Position numbers and translations under genes: made by a program. Below, one piece after another: positions 1-9,758 of a DNA stretch of 64,000 nt. Every line of letters begins with the position of its first letter. The stretch's first letter is position 1. The notes beneath the pieces were generated by a model. That model worked only from the letters and a program-made list of their open reading frames with translations, searched no databases and was not told where the DNA came from. Source of the stretch: Plectosphaerella cucumerina. Taxonomy: Eukaryota > Ascomycota > Sordariomycetes > Glomerellales > Plectosphaerellaceae. Location: contig JAGPXD010000003.1 of the NCBI GenBank assembly GCA_020746995.1, forward strand, positions 1,364,001 to 1,428,000, in the 5' to 3' direction.

Positions 1-2651
1 GGCAATGTCACCTCCCTCATCACCGACCCCCTGCTGGACTGGGTCTTCGTCGGCCTGGCATCGGGGGAGGTGCTGGCCTACGACCTGGACAGGGAGCGCA
101 TCACCACATCGCTCCGCCTACCCAATTTCTGGCGCGAGCACGACCCCTCCGCCCGCGCCGTAGGCCTCGTCTCGCTCTCCCTGCATCCCACCGACATTGG
201 CAAGCTTCTCATCGCATACACCACCGGCGCCGTCATTTACTCGTTCAAACAAAACCAGCCCACAAAATTCTTCGAATATGTCCTGCAGCCCGGCGCGCCA
301 GGCGGCGGCGGAGGGAGCGCGGAGACGGTGCGCAAGCCGAGACTCTCCCACGCCCTCTGGCACCCCACTGGCACCTTCGTCTTGACCGCCCACGACGACG
401 GCAGCATGGTCTTCTGGGACCCCAAGGACGGCCGCCTCCTGACCGCCAGGACCATGGAGAGCACCAAGGTCGACCAGCCTTCGCGCCAGGCCGCCTCCTC
501 TTCCTTCATCGAGCCTTACACCCGCATCGCATGGTGCTGCAAGGCCAATGCCGATGACACCGGCCTACTCATTGCTGGCGGCCAGTCGCCAGACGTGCCC
601 CAGAGAGGCCTCACGTTCATCGATCTGGGCATGACCCCGCCTTATGCCACATCCTCCTGGCAGGTCCTTCAGGATCACTTCAACGGCAAGCGGCAGAGTA
701 TTCTGCCGACGCCGCCCGGCGCCCAGGTCGCCGACTTCCTTCTGTTCCCCCGTTCTTCTCCCCATTACGCCGGCAGCCATGACCCCATTGCCATTATGAC
801 TCTTTTGACTTCAGGCGAGCTCATTACGATGAGCTTCCCATCAGGATACCCCATTAGCCCAACGAACCAACTGCACCCTTCGCTGTCCTTTGTGCACCCA
901 TACATCACGCGCTTCGCCGTTCAGACCGTCGAGAGGGGTAGGTGGCTCGGCATGACCGAGACGCGAAATCAGGGTGAGCCGCTGCTCAAGGGCGGCGCCA
1001 TGGCCAACAAGCCTTCCAAGACGTACCAAGGCCGCTCCATTCTGCAGGCCGCCCACGGCGATGGCACGGTGAGGATCTGGGACGTCGGTAACAACGACGA
1101 GATTGAGAACCCCCGCGTGCTCCAGGTTGACGTCGCAAGGGCGTTGGGCCGGTTCGACAATGTCGATGTCACTGCCATGGCCATGGCCGGCAACACGGGC
1201 GAGTGGGCGGTTGGAACGAAGACCGGCGAGGTTGTCATTTATCGCTGGGGCGTCAACAGAACCTACGGCAGGGAAGGCTTGCCCGACATCGCCTCAAATC
1301 CTGGTGGTCTTACAGACATCACGGGGCGAACAGAACCGTCCTTGAAGGAGGGTCTGCTGCCGACGACGCTGTACGAAATGATGCAGGGACCGATCACGGC
1401 TCTCGCCGTATCAGACGTCGGCTTCGTCGCTGCTGGTTCCGAAGGTGGCTTCGTCAGTATCATCGACCTTCGCGGCCCGACTGTCATCCTGCAGATGTCC
1501 ATGTCCGAATTTGCAAAGCCGGAGAAGCGGTCGTCGTTCCTCAAGAGTTCTTCTTCCGCGGCGGCTAACAATGATTGGGCTGTCAAAATTGAGTTCGGCG
1601 TTTTGACTCTCGAAGGCGACAGCTACTCCAGTATCTGCTGCTTCGTCGGAACGAATATGGGCAAGATCCTGACATTCAAGCTCCTCCCGTCGAATAGCTC
1701 CTACACGGCAAAGTACGTCGGGCTCCATCAAGCTGACGGCAAGGTTGTCGCTCTATGTCCCATCGTCGCCGACACAGGAAAGCCGGCGGAAGCGAGCGGG
1801 CCTACGGTCGCCGGGCTACGGTCGGGACAACAGGTCCACGGACTTCTCGTGGCGGGTAAGTGAAGTCTTTTTGCGAACCTTGTTTCTGCTACGGCGTTTC
1901 TGACACACTGGGTTTAGTCACACAGACTGAGATACGGATTTTTAAGCCCGCCAGTGGCAAGGGCGCCTCGAAGTCCTTTGATGATGCCCTATGCGACGCG
2001 GCGAGCGTGACAGAGTTTGAGCCCCATGGCCACGCGATCGTCGGCCTCTTCGGCGATTGCACGACGCGCGCTTACTCGATACCCGGCCTCAAGGAGATTA
2101 ACAAGGCGCGTCTGTCGATGCTCGACCCGACCCGCACTCCATCAGCGGCCGTTACGCACTCGGGTACAGTCATCGGCTTCACGGGACCGAGCGAACTGGC
2201 GCTCGTGTCGGTTTGGGGCGCGCGGCAGCCACTGGCGCCGAGCCAGGACGTCATGATCAACCCTGAGCTCATCACACCGACGCGGCCCGTCATCTCCAAC
2301 CTGCAGTGGCTCTCGGGGACGCAGTATATCTCGCCGACGGACCTGGACCTGCTCATCGCGCCGGACCGACCGCCGAGTAAGCGCATGATGGCGGCGGCGG
2401 CTGCCGAGCAGCGCGCGGCTCGGGGCGGTGCGGGTGGTGTGCAGGCCGGGGGTGCCGGAGGCAGCCAGGAGGGCTGGGGTGACTACCTGACGCGGCAGCT
2501 GAACGAGCGGACGGAGAAACTCAACATCATGGGCGATAGCATGGACAACCTGCAGAACCAGAGCCAGGGCTGGGCCGACGATGTGGGCAAGTTTGTGAAC
2601 AAGCAGAAGCGGAATCTGGTCCTGGGGAGCATCAAGGGGAAGTTCTTGTAG
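1..2651 (+). CDS. Sro7/Lgl/tomosyn family exocytosis regulator (5' truncated by window edge)
   Basis: The reading frame is open from base 1, so the N-terminus lies outside the window; 862 residues are visible. Exons are <1..1855 and 1918..2651, joined across a 62-nt GT-AG intron in phase 1. The visible part is a run of WD40-like segments (for example WHPTGTFVLTAHDDGSMVFWD and DGTVRIWD). The C-terminal tail, about 60 residues with RQLNERTEKLNIMGDSMDNL and WADDVGKFVNKQK, resembles the R-SNARE-like segment of tomosyn/Sro7. Family members bind the plasma-membrane t-SNARE Sec9 and act downstream of the Rab Sec4 in polarised secretion at growing tips. Between these lies a low-complexity Gly/Ala stretch. 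Family assignment is firm; the function in this organism is inferred. Confidence 0.9.
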
Positions 2652-2904
2652 CGGGCATTTGATTTGGAGCATGGCAATATCAATACCGGAGGTGGCAAGT
2701 TGCATATCACAGGGTTGACATATCACAGCTTGCATGCAATTACGGATGGTGGGCACTTCTGATCGACTCAATTTCTTCACTGTCAACTACCTACTGGGGA
2801 AGGCTCGAGACCACGCTCCCTCAGCGGCGGCGTATCCGTCTGGCTTCATTCTCCAACCTCCTGTCTCTTCTCAGCTCTCTTTCCACCGGATTCCTCCGAC
2901 GACC

Positions 2905-4272
2905 CTAATTGAAGAGGAGGTAGAGGAGGGCTATGACGAGGGCCAGGAAGGAATTGTTGGACTTTTGGGGAATGACTCCATGGCTGTCCGGGAAATCGGT
3001 CTCGATGGGCTTGGGAGTTGGCTTTGCGGTGGTCGACTCTTCTGCCGAATGAGACTCCTCTTCGGGGTGCGATTCCTCAGAGGGAACTGCCTCGGAGGTG
3101 GTCTCTGCAGGCTGCGGCTCGGTGTCATCAGGCTCCTCAACTGGCTGGGGCTGGTCGAAGGGCTGTGGCTGCTCGACAGGCTGGGGCTGCTCGACAGTCT
3201 GAGGTTGCTCGACAGGCTGGGGTTTGCCATTCTGAGGCTCCTCGATGCGCCCAGGCTCCTCGGTGGGCTCAGGCTGCTCGATGGGCTCAGGGTGCTCGAT
3301 GGGCTGAGGCTGCTCGATGGGCTGGCCGGGGTGAGGCTGCTCGACTTGGTGAAGTTGATGGACGGGCTGGGGCTTCTTGATCGGCTGCTCAACGGGCTGA
3401 GGTCTCTCAGGTTGAGGCTGCTCGATCTGATGAGGCTGCTCTACTGAAAGAGGCTGCTCAGGTCGCTGAGGCTCCTCGGGTTGGTGAAGCTGCTGGGGTT
3501 GGTGAAGCTGCTCGGGCTGTTGAGGCTGCGCAACGGGCCGAGGTGTCTCTGGCTGAGGCTGCTCGAGTTGCTGGAGCTCAGTTGCAGGCCGAGTCACTCG
3601 AGGTGTCTGCGAGCTCTGCGTCTCCTCTGAGGTGACCCCTGACTGAGAGGTCTGTCTTGAGGATGCATTGTACACATCCTCAGCTGACTGAGAACCCTCC
3701 GGCTGCGGACTGTGTGAGTCGTGGGCAGCGTGAGAAGCCTCAAATGGCTGAGGGACCACGACTGGTCGAGGGATGACGACTGGTTGAGGGATCACGACTG
3801 GCCGAGGGATCATGACTGGTCGAGGGACCACGACTGGCTCCGGGACCACGGCTGGCTGAGGAACCACGACTGGCTGAGGATGCCCGCCCATGAGCTCCAT
3901 CTCGTATTTCAAGATCATGTCAAGAGCCATATCTTCAATGGCCTGTTGCTCTTCCTCCGTCGTCTCCCAGATTTGAGCTGTTGTCGCTGTTGGCTGCGTG
4001 GCGTCCTCGTCGTTGGCATCGCAGCAATCCAGCTCCGCCTCGTCATTCACGTCGAGATCTCGTCGATCGATGTCGGGTTTACCCTGCGTCGGGGTTTGCT
4101 TGATCTCAATGATCTCGTGCAAAAGCAAAGCTTCGTTTTGTCTGACATTTTCCTTGGCGGTGACGAAATCCATGGCGTATTCGGAGATGTCAATGGTAGG
4201 GGTGGCCACGTACGGAACCTTGACCACGGTAGTCGAGGCCGCTGGAAGCGGGGGAATCTGCAGGCCGGTCAT
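2905..4272 (-). CDS. Pro/Gln/Glu-repeat protein with hydrophobic C-terminus
   Basis: Single-exon frame of 455 residues from the Met at 4272; an upstream in-frame ATG at 4359 would add 29 residues including a short hydrophobic stretch. Residues 1-140 are unique and acidic. Next come about six 6-residue units of the type PVV(I/V)P(R/Q), encoded by 18-nt tandem repeats near 3745-3880, and then a long P-Q-P-x-E-Q tract near 3110-3570. The last 15 residues are hydrophobic (SFLALVIALLYLLFN), fitting a GPI-attachment signal or tail anchor. If the upstream ATG is used, the leader SCITICLLHAC could act as a signal peptide and the protein could be a wall or surface component. No known family was recognised, and repeats like these vary in copy number between strains. 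Confidence 0.6.
   Translation of the reverse strand: MTGLQIPPLPAASTTVVKVPYVATPTIDISEYAMDFVTAKENVRQNEALLLHEIIEIKQTPTQGKPDIDRRDLDVNDEAELDCCDANDEDATQPTATTAQIWETTEEEQQAIEDMALDMILKYEMELMGGHPQPVVVPQPAVVPEPVVVPRPVMIPRPVVIPQPVVIPRPVVVPQPFEASHAAHDSHSPQPEGSQSAEDVYNASSRQTSQSGVTSEETQSSQTPRVTRPATELQQLEQPQPETPRPVAQPQQPEQLHQPQQLHQPEEPQRPEQPLSVEQPHQIEQPQPERPQPVEQPIKKPQPVHQLHQVEQPHPGQPIEQPQPIEHPEPIEQPEPTEEPGRIEEPQNGKPQPVEQPQTVEQPQPVEQPQPFDQPQPVEEPDDTEPQPAETTSEAVPSEESHPEEESHSAEESTTAKPTPKPIETDFPDSHGVIPQKSNNSFLALVIALLYLLFN
3110..3880. repeat. 18-nt tandem repeats inside the Pro/Gln-repeat gene
   Basis: Two blocks are visible. At about 3745-3880 an 18-nt unit of the form gactggtcgagggatcac is repeated with few changes. 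At about 3110-3570 related units keep the core ggctgctcgay (coding P-Q-P-x-E-Q on the minus strand). Both unit lengths are multiples of three, so copy changes keep the frame. Confidence 0.75.
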
Positions 4273-5166
4273 TTTGCATGCGTGCAGCAGACAGATAGTA
4301 ATGCATGAAAATGAAGATGAATACAGGAGGTTCAAACAGACATGTCGTTCGTGGGACACGCATCATTTAATGCTGGGGTGGAAATTTTCTGGGTGTTTCT
4401 GGCTTGAACTTGAGTCCAGCCATGCCGTTGAGGCTTGAGGGCCTGAGTTTTCATCACTGCATTGAAGCCTACCCAAGGTTACGTACATGTATGAGTTTAG
4501 GTGCCTGCCCGGTGGGAGACAACCTTTGTGGACAAGTCTTGTGGCGGTCGCATGCTGAATCTAAACTGAAAAGTGGCGAGCAGCGTTTCTGCAGATAACT
4601 CTATCCAGTTCCTCTCAAACCTTCAACCTTTTCAAGAGGTCTGGGATATGCCCCATCAGATGCATGTGGTCAGTCTTGGCGAAGCGTCACGGCGGCACGT
4701 ACACGAGCCCGTCGTGATGCTTCCTGGTGTTTTGGGACCTTTTCTCTCCGGCACTGACATGCAGCGGGTCCGGCATCGGCATTGGCCCCTGCTCGTGGAG
4801 CTCTGTCACTGGGTCCTTGTACACCGGTCCGCGCTAACCAGGGCAGCGTTGGTTTTTTTGCCGATAGGTGACATGCGTCATGTCTTCGGCTGATGTTAGT
4901 CCCTTATCTCATTTGGCAGCAAAGCTCACATTTCCCCGATAATCAAGTAGCCGAAGAATCTCCAATTGGGGCGGGGCCTATCCGATCAGAGCCACAAAGC
5001 GGGAGTCACCGACCTGCAGCGAACAAAGTCACAACCTCGCTCCGAGCCACGAGCCCTTCCTCCGAACCTCCCACCGCCTCCCGACTCAATTCGCCCACCC
5101 CGACCTCCAATTCAGTCCGGACGGCCTCGAAACTGGTAGCTGTCGTTCCTCCTCGCACGCACGACA
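4273..5166. other. Intergenic, between the divergent repeat-protein gene and acetylglutamate kinase gene
   Basis: This is the shared upstream region of two divergent genes. Positions 5090-5160, just before the kinase ATG, are pyrimidine-rich. Short open frames are present but none has family similarity. No clear TATA box was found. Confidence 0.5.
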
Positions 5167-6786
5167 ATGTTCTCCGCCAGCTCGGCTGTCATCAGGGCCG
5201 GGGCCCGCCGCGCGGTGCCCCGGGTCCGACAGCGCCAGGCCGTCGCCGCCGTCCCTCGCTCGGCGATCCGCGCCCTCTCTACCTCCCCCGAGCTCGCGAA
5301 GCAGGCGGGAGCCGACCGAACCCGCGCCATCGTCATCCGAACCCTCTCTCAGATTGGTAGCCGTCGCGAGGGCCAGCAGTACCTGTCGTACTTCTCGTCC
5401 GTGTCCTCGCAGAAGTTCGCCGTCATCAAGGTCGGCGGTGCCATCCTGACCGAGTACCTCGACGAGCTGTGCGAGAACATTGCCTTCCTCTACGAGGTCG
5501 GCCTCTTCCCCGTCATCGTCCACGGCGCCGGGCCGCAGCTCAACAAGCTCCTCGAGGAAGCCGGCGTCGAGCCCCAGTTCGAGGAGGGTATTCGCGTCAC
5601 CGACCCCAAGACCCTGACCGTCGCCCGCAAGCTGTTCCTCGAGGAGAACATGAAGCTCACCGAGAAGCTCGAGAGCCTCGGCGTCCGCACCAGGCCCCTC
5701 ACCCACACCCTGCGCGCCACCTACCTCGACAAGGAGAAGTGGAACCTGGTCGGCAAGATCACGTCGGTCAACAAGGAGCCCATCGAGCAGGCCATTGAGC
5801 ACGGCTACGTGCCCATCCTGACTAGCATGGCCGAGACCGCCGAGGGCCAGATCCTCAACGTCAACGCCGACGTGGCCGCCGCCGAGCTGGCCCGCGCCCT
5901 CGAGCCCCTCAAGGTCGTCTACCTGTCTGAGAAGGGCGGTCTCTTCAACGGCGACACAGGCGACAAGATCTCTCACATCAACCTCGACGCCGAGTTCGAC
6001 CACCTCATGGCGCAGCCCTGGTGCCGCTACGGCACCCGTCTCAAGATCAAGGAGATCAAGGAGCTGCTCGACACCCTCCCCCGGTCGTCCAGCGTCGCCA
6101 TCATCCACCCTAGCGATCTGCAGAAGGAGCTCTTCACCGACTCGGGCGCCGGCACCCTCATCCGCCGTGGCGACAAGATCGAGGCCGTCGACAATGTCGC
6201 CGACATCAGCGACATGGCCAAGTTCAAGGAGGGTCTGCTGCGCGACAGGGAGGGACAGGATGCCGAGGCGACCGTTGATAAGTTCATCGAGTCCCTCAAG
6301 ACCACCCCCTTCAAGGCCTACTACGACGAGCCCTACAACTGCCTGGCCGTCGTCCTCCCCGAGAGCGCCGAGCGCTCGCACGCCACCTTGGCCACCCTGT
6401 CCGTGACCAAGAACGGCTGGCTCAGCAACGTGACGGAGAACGTCTTCAACGCCATCAAGAAGGACCACCCTAAGCTGGCCTGGACCGTCAGCGGCGAGGA
6501 TGAGAACCTCACCTGGTTCTTCGAGCGCTGCGACGGCAGCCTCGCCAAGGAGGGCAACGTGCTCTTCTACTACGGCATCAACGAGTTCAGCGAGCTCGAG
6601 GCCCTCAGCGCAGAGTTCAGCCAGGCCGGCAGGGCCATGCTGGGCGACTCTAACCTCGAGGCCCGCCTGCGCCGCGCCGCCCAGATCTCGAGCAGGAACC
6701 TCGCCGGCGCCCAGACCAGGTCCTACTCGACCATGGCCCGCCGCCCCCAGTGGGAGGCCTCGACCGCGACCACCCTCGGCCTGTAG
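5167..6786 (+). CDS. Mitochondrial acetylglutamate kinase with DUF619/NAT domain; arg-6 type but lacking the reductase half
   Basis: Single exon, 539 residues. Residues 1-60 are Arg/Ala/Ser-rich and acid-free, as in a mitochondrial presequence. Residues 75-345 are an amino-acid kinase domain: FAVIKVGGAI and VIVHGAGPQL glycine loops, LNVNADVAAAELA, SEKGGLF, GAGTLIRRGD. Residues 360-500 match the acetyltransferase-like DUF619 domain of fungal acetylglutamate kinases. It phosphorylates N-acetylglutamate in ornithine/arginine synthesis. In Neurospora arg-6 and yeast ARG5,6 one precursor carries this kinase followed by N-acetyl-gamma-glutamyl-phosphate reductase. Here the frame stops at 6784-6786, just after RNLAGAQTRSYST, a stretch that looks like the internal processing/presequence region, and the next 279 bases hold no reductase. 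The reductase must be encoded elsewhere or the locus was rearranged. Confidence 0.9.
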   Translation: MFSASSAVIRAGARRAVPRVRQRQAVAAVPRSAIRALSTSPELAKQAGADRTRAIVIRTLSQIGSRREGQQYLSYFSSVSSQKFAVIKVGGAILTEYLDELCENIAFLYEVGLFPVIVHGAGPQLNKLLEEAGVEPQFEEGIRVTDPKTLTVARKLFLEENMKLTEKLESLGVRTRPLTHTLRATYLDKEKWNLVGKITSVNKEPIEQAIEHGYVPILTSMAETAEGQILNVNADVAAAELARALEPLKVVYLSEKGGLFNGDTGDKISHINLDAEFDHLMAQPWCRYGTRLKIKEIKELLDTLPRSSSVAIIHPSDLQKELFTDSGAGTLIRRGDKIEAVDNVADISDMAKFKEGLLRDREGQDAEATVDKFIESLKTTPFKAYYDEPYNCLAVVLPESAERSHATLATLSVTKNGWLSNVTENVFNAIKKDHPKLAWTVSGEDENLTWFFERCDGSLAKEGNVLFYYGINEFSELEALSAEFSQAGRAMLGDSNLEARLRRAAQISSRNLAGAQTRSYSTMARRPQWEASTATTLGL

Positions 6787-7065
6787 GAGGAGGCTTTAGC
6801 GGGGCTAACATGCCCCTGTGCGAAGCGAAGTCGAGGCGTTGGTGGGATCCTTGCGGGCGTTTGTCCAAGGCTAGACCTGCGAATATCTATTCCTATGTAT
6901 TCTTGCTTAGAGGCGCGGCGTGCCACGGTTTAAACAGCATGTTGTTCACGACAGACCAAATCGTCGGGATGTTGAAACTCCCCCACCTAAACCCACCCAA
7001 CCCAACCAGGTATCATGTTAAAACCAAGAAAAACACCACGAAACGCCAGAACCAATCCCTGACTC

Positions 7066-8742
7066 TTACATCACCAGCTTTTTGGTCTGCGCAAGCAGCG
7101 CCGTCCACCTCTCCGATGTATCCTGCCGTGACCAGATCTTCCGCAGCGTCTTTAGGCCCTCGAGGACGTTAAGGAAGCCCGAGCGAGCGTAGTGGCGCAG
7201 GAAAACGCCTTCAAAGAACAACTCGTGCTCTCGCATCATGCAGCCCGAGCCGACGACGAAGGTGGACCAGATGAGGGCCTGCTCGCATGAGGCGCCCGCG
7301 GGGCTGTCGAGGAGGGCTTGCAGGGTCTCGATGAAGTGCTGGACGCGGACGCGGGCGCTGTCGGCGCGGAGGGCGGCCTCTTCCGGTAAGGGATAAGCAG
7401 CGGCGGCCTCTTCCGGCGAAAGCCAGGTTACAGCGGCGGCGGCTTCTTGCTCGGAGCGGGAGAGGGCGGCGTCGAGGTACATGTCGAGAGCCTGACGGAC
7501 GAGGTCTTTGACGTAGGAGATTGTCTCGCGGTGCTCTGGGTGGTCGGACCAGCGGCTGGAGAGCGAGTCGAGCAGGTCTCGTGCGTGGGCGGGGGAGGAG
7601 ATGACCTCGAGCCCTGCGTTCTCGTCGAGCAGGGTGGCGCCGTAGAAGCGGAACTTGTCGACCTGGGACTTTATAAAGGCCGGAGCTTCTCCGCCGCCGA
7701 GGCCTTCCATTCCGCCGACGGCGTTGAAGGCCGAGTCGAGCATGCGGTATAGCGAGGGGAAGTCGGATCTGCCGGTCACCATGGCGCCGACTTGCAGTAC
7801 GAGAATTGTGATCAGGATGGACTGTTTCTGTGCTGTGGCGAGTGTGTCGAGCTGCGCGTAGTGCTTGAGGCTGGCGACTACATTGGAGTCGAGCCGGTGG
7901 AGGTAGGCGGGGAACGCCTCGAGGGTGCCGCCGTAGGGGTCCGTGGCGGCCGGACCGGAGGTCGCATGGCGCGGCGAGTTGACGAGGTGTATGTGGAAGG
8001 CGGAGACAGCGAGAACAGCACTCATGACGAGATCATCTTGATCGGCGAGGGAGAGGACGAGGGTGCGCCAGCGGTTGTCGATGCCGTCGACGGTTTCCAT
8101 TTCGAAAGCGATGTGTTTGGAGACTTTGGCGGGAGGTCAGGGGTCGTTTCGGGGGAGAGGGGGGATGGAGGCTTACAGTCGAGACATAGATGTCGTTTCC
8201 ACGCCGATACGTGGTCGCCGACTTCTGATGGGATGCGGTAGTACACGTGGTAGAGCTCTTCATCTGATGATTCCTCGACGGGCTGGTTGCTCAGGACGAT
8301 GTCCTGAGATGGCCAGACATCGACTTGAATCGGTTCCAGGCCGTGGGATTGAACTGGATAATGCTCTACTCTGCTCACAGTCAGTACCGGCGCCGAATCG
8401 AGAAAAACGGCAGCACTCACCCCAGGGAGACCGGCTCGGGGACAGGGACAGGGACAGGGACGGGGACAGGGACAGAAGACACCGGCCCGACGTGACAGTC
8501 GACGTATATTTCCACGCCGAGCCCAGTACACTTCAGCCCTCTGGACCGACACTTTCCACATTGCGGGCCATTACGGTCGCAATGTATGCGCCTGCGGCCG
8601 CACTGGTAGCATCCTGGTAGGCAAGGTCAGCGGTTGCGGCTGCATATGCCAAGGGTGTGTGTGGCGTGGGGGAAAACGGGACGAAGGGGAAGATCTGACT
8701 ACCTTTGGTCTTGGGAACGTACGGCCGTCGTCTTGGTGCCAT
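7066..8742 (-). CDS. Zn2Cys6 (zinc binuclear cluster) transcription factor
   Basis: Exons on the minus strand: 8742..8703, 8613..8421, 8370..8177, 8123..7066; introns are 89, 50 and 53 nt, phases agree, 494 residues. The cluster lies across the first splice: CYQCGRRRIHCDRNGPQC then GKCRSRGLKC, i.e. C-x2-C-x6-C-x6-C-x2-C-x6-C at residues 15-43, preceded by basic MAPRRRPY. A (Val-Pro)n linker follows, then a fungal regulatory domain with DNRWRTLVLSLADQDDLVMSAVLAVSAFH, cut here by description: the ...LADQDDLVMSAV core is typical of this superfamily. It binds DNA and acts in the nucleus. It lies just downstream (same strand) of the transaminase gene, so it is a candidate regulator of that pathway, which is inference only. 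Confidence 0.88.
8438..8475. repeat. GGGACA hexanucleotide repeat in the zinc-cluster gene
   Basis: About six copies of gggaca/gggacg in tandem. On the coding strand they give alternating Val-Pro just after the zinc cluster. The unit is in frame, so copy changes only alter linker length. Confidence 0.8.
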
Positions 8743-9758
8743 GTCTGATTGGATAGATGTGGTACTCTCGATGCACGGTGACGGGAGGGGCTGACGAGAT
8801 CGAGCCAGAGGGGGCTGCGGGATGGACGGGTTAAGTCTCCCGGGCCGGTGATGGTTCGAAGGAGGCTCAAGAGCCTCAAATCACAGCAAGTTTGTGAGGT
8901 TGCTGCCGTCTGAAGGTGGGAGCGGGGGACGCGCGGGGCTAATGTACGCTAGAGAGCGCGCTAGAGAGAGTTGCTGGCGTGGGGCAGGCGGCGCGGCCGA
9001 AGCGGGTCGACGGACGGCTTTGAACCTGAAAACACCACTGGAAGGCGTCAAACCACCGCTTTATAGGGGGCTGTACGGCATCGTGGTGCATCGTGATGGT
9101 GGTGTTTTGGGCACCGGGGGAGCCGTCGGCGATGATGAAAACGGGTGCACGACTCATGTTGGCATGTTGGCTAGAAAACTCTCCCACGACTTTCGCAATG
9201 GTTGGATCCTAACGCCGACGACTAAGAGATGTCATTCTTCAGGAAAAGAGAGGAAACAGGGAATTCCAGGGGAGAAAAAGTTTAAAGTCGACTAAAGGTC
9301 AAACGGTCTCAGTTGTCAACGGTGTCACCGACCCTGCCAGGACCCTCGATGCCTCGGTGTTCCTGCAAGCGAAGGCCGAGGTCCATCGTGATAGGCCCTA
9401 ATGTCGGAGTTAATTCCACGGTTTGAAGCTGTCACTATGGCCCTACCACTGGCAGGTGCAGCCCTGTGACGATCATTGTAGATCCAATGGCCAATAATGC
9501 GTCCAAATCAACCCCACGTTCCCTCACTTGGCGATGCGCTCCCCGCGTCCTCCACACACACCTGCTCGGACAGCTCCATGATGATCATCTTTCAGCTCAC
9601 GAACACCTTCACGGACACGCCGAGTCAGACACCTTGATGGCTACTCCAGCAAGAACTCGAATGAATCAATCTCAACTGATTCAACCTATGACCTCAAATG
9701 CACCAACTCCGTCACGCGCCCCTTTCCCACTTCCAGGCAGTTCCACCACCCCGCCCTA
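8743..9758. other. Intergenic; promoter region of the zinc-cluster gene and 3' flank of the transaminase gene
   Basis: About 1 kb. Open frames at 8894-9295 and 9466-9957 have no recognisable similarity. No RNA gene or repeat was seen. Confidence 0.5.

Noticed and set aside
5086..6468. 460-residue minus-strand frame opposite the acetylglutamate kinase
   Set aside because: Antisense shadow of a strongly codon-biased real gene.
6787..7065. Remains of the arg-6 reductase domain downstream of the kinase
   Set aside because: Translation in three forward frames shows no Gly-rich nucleotide-binding start or other reductase motif.
8438..8475. CRISPR-like or regulatory repeat array
   Set aside because: It is a simple in-frame hexanucleotide repeat in a eukaryotic exon without spacers.
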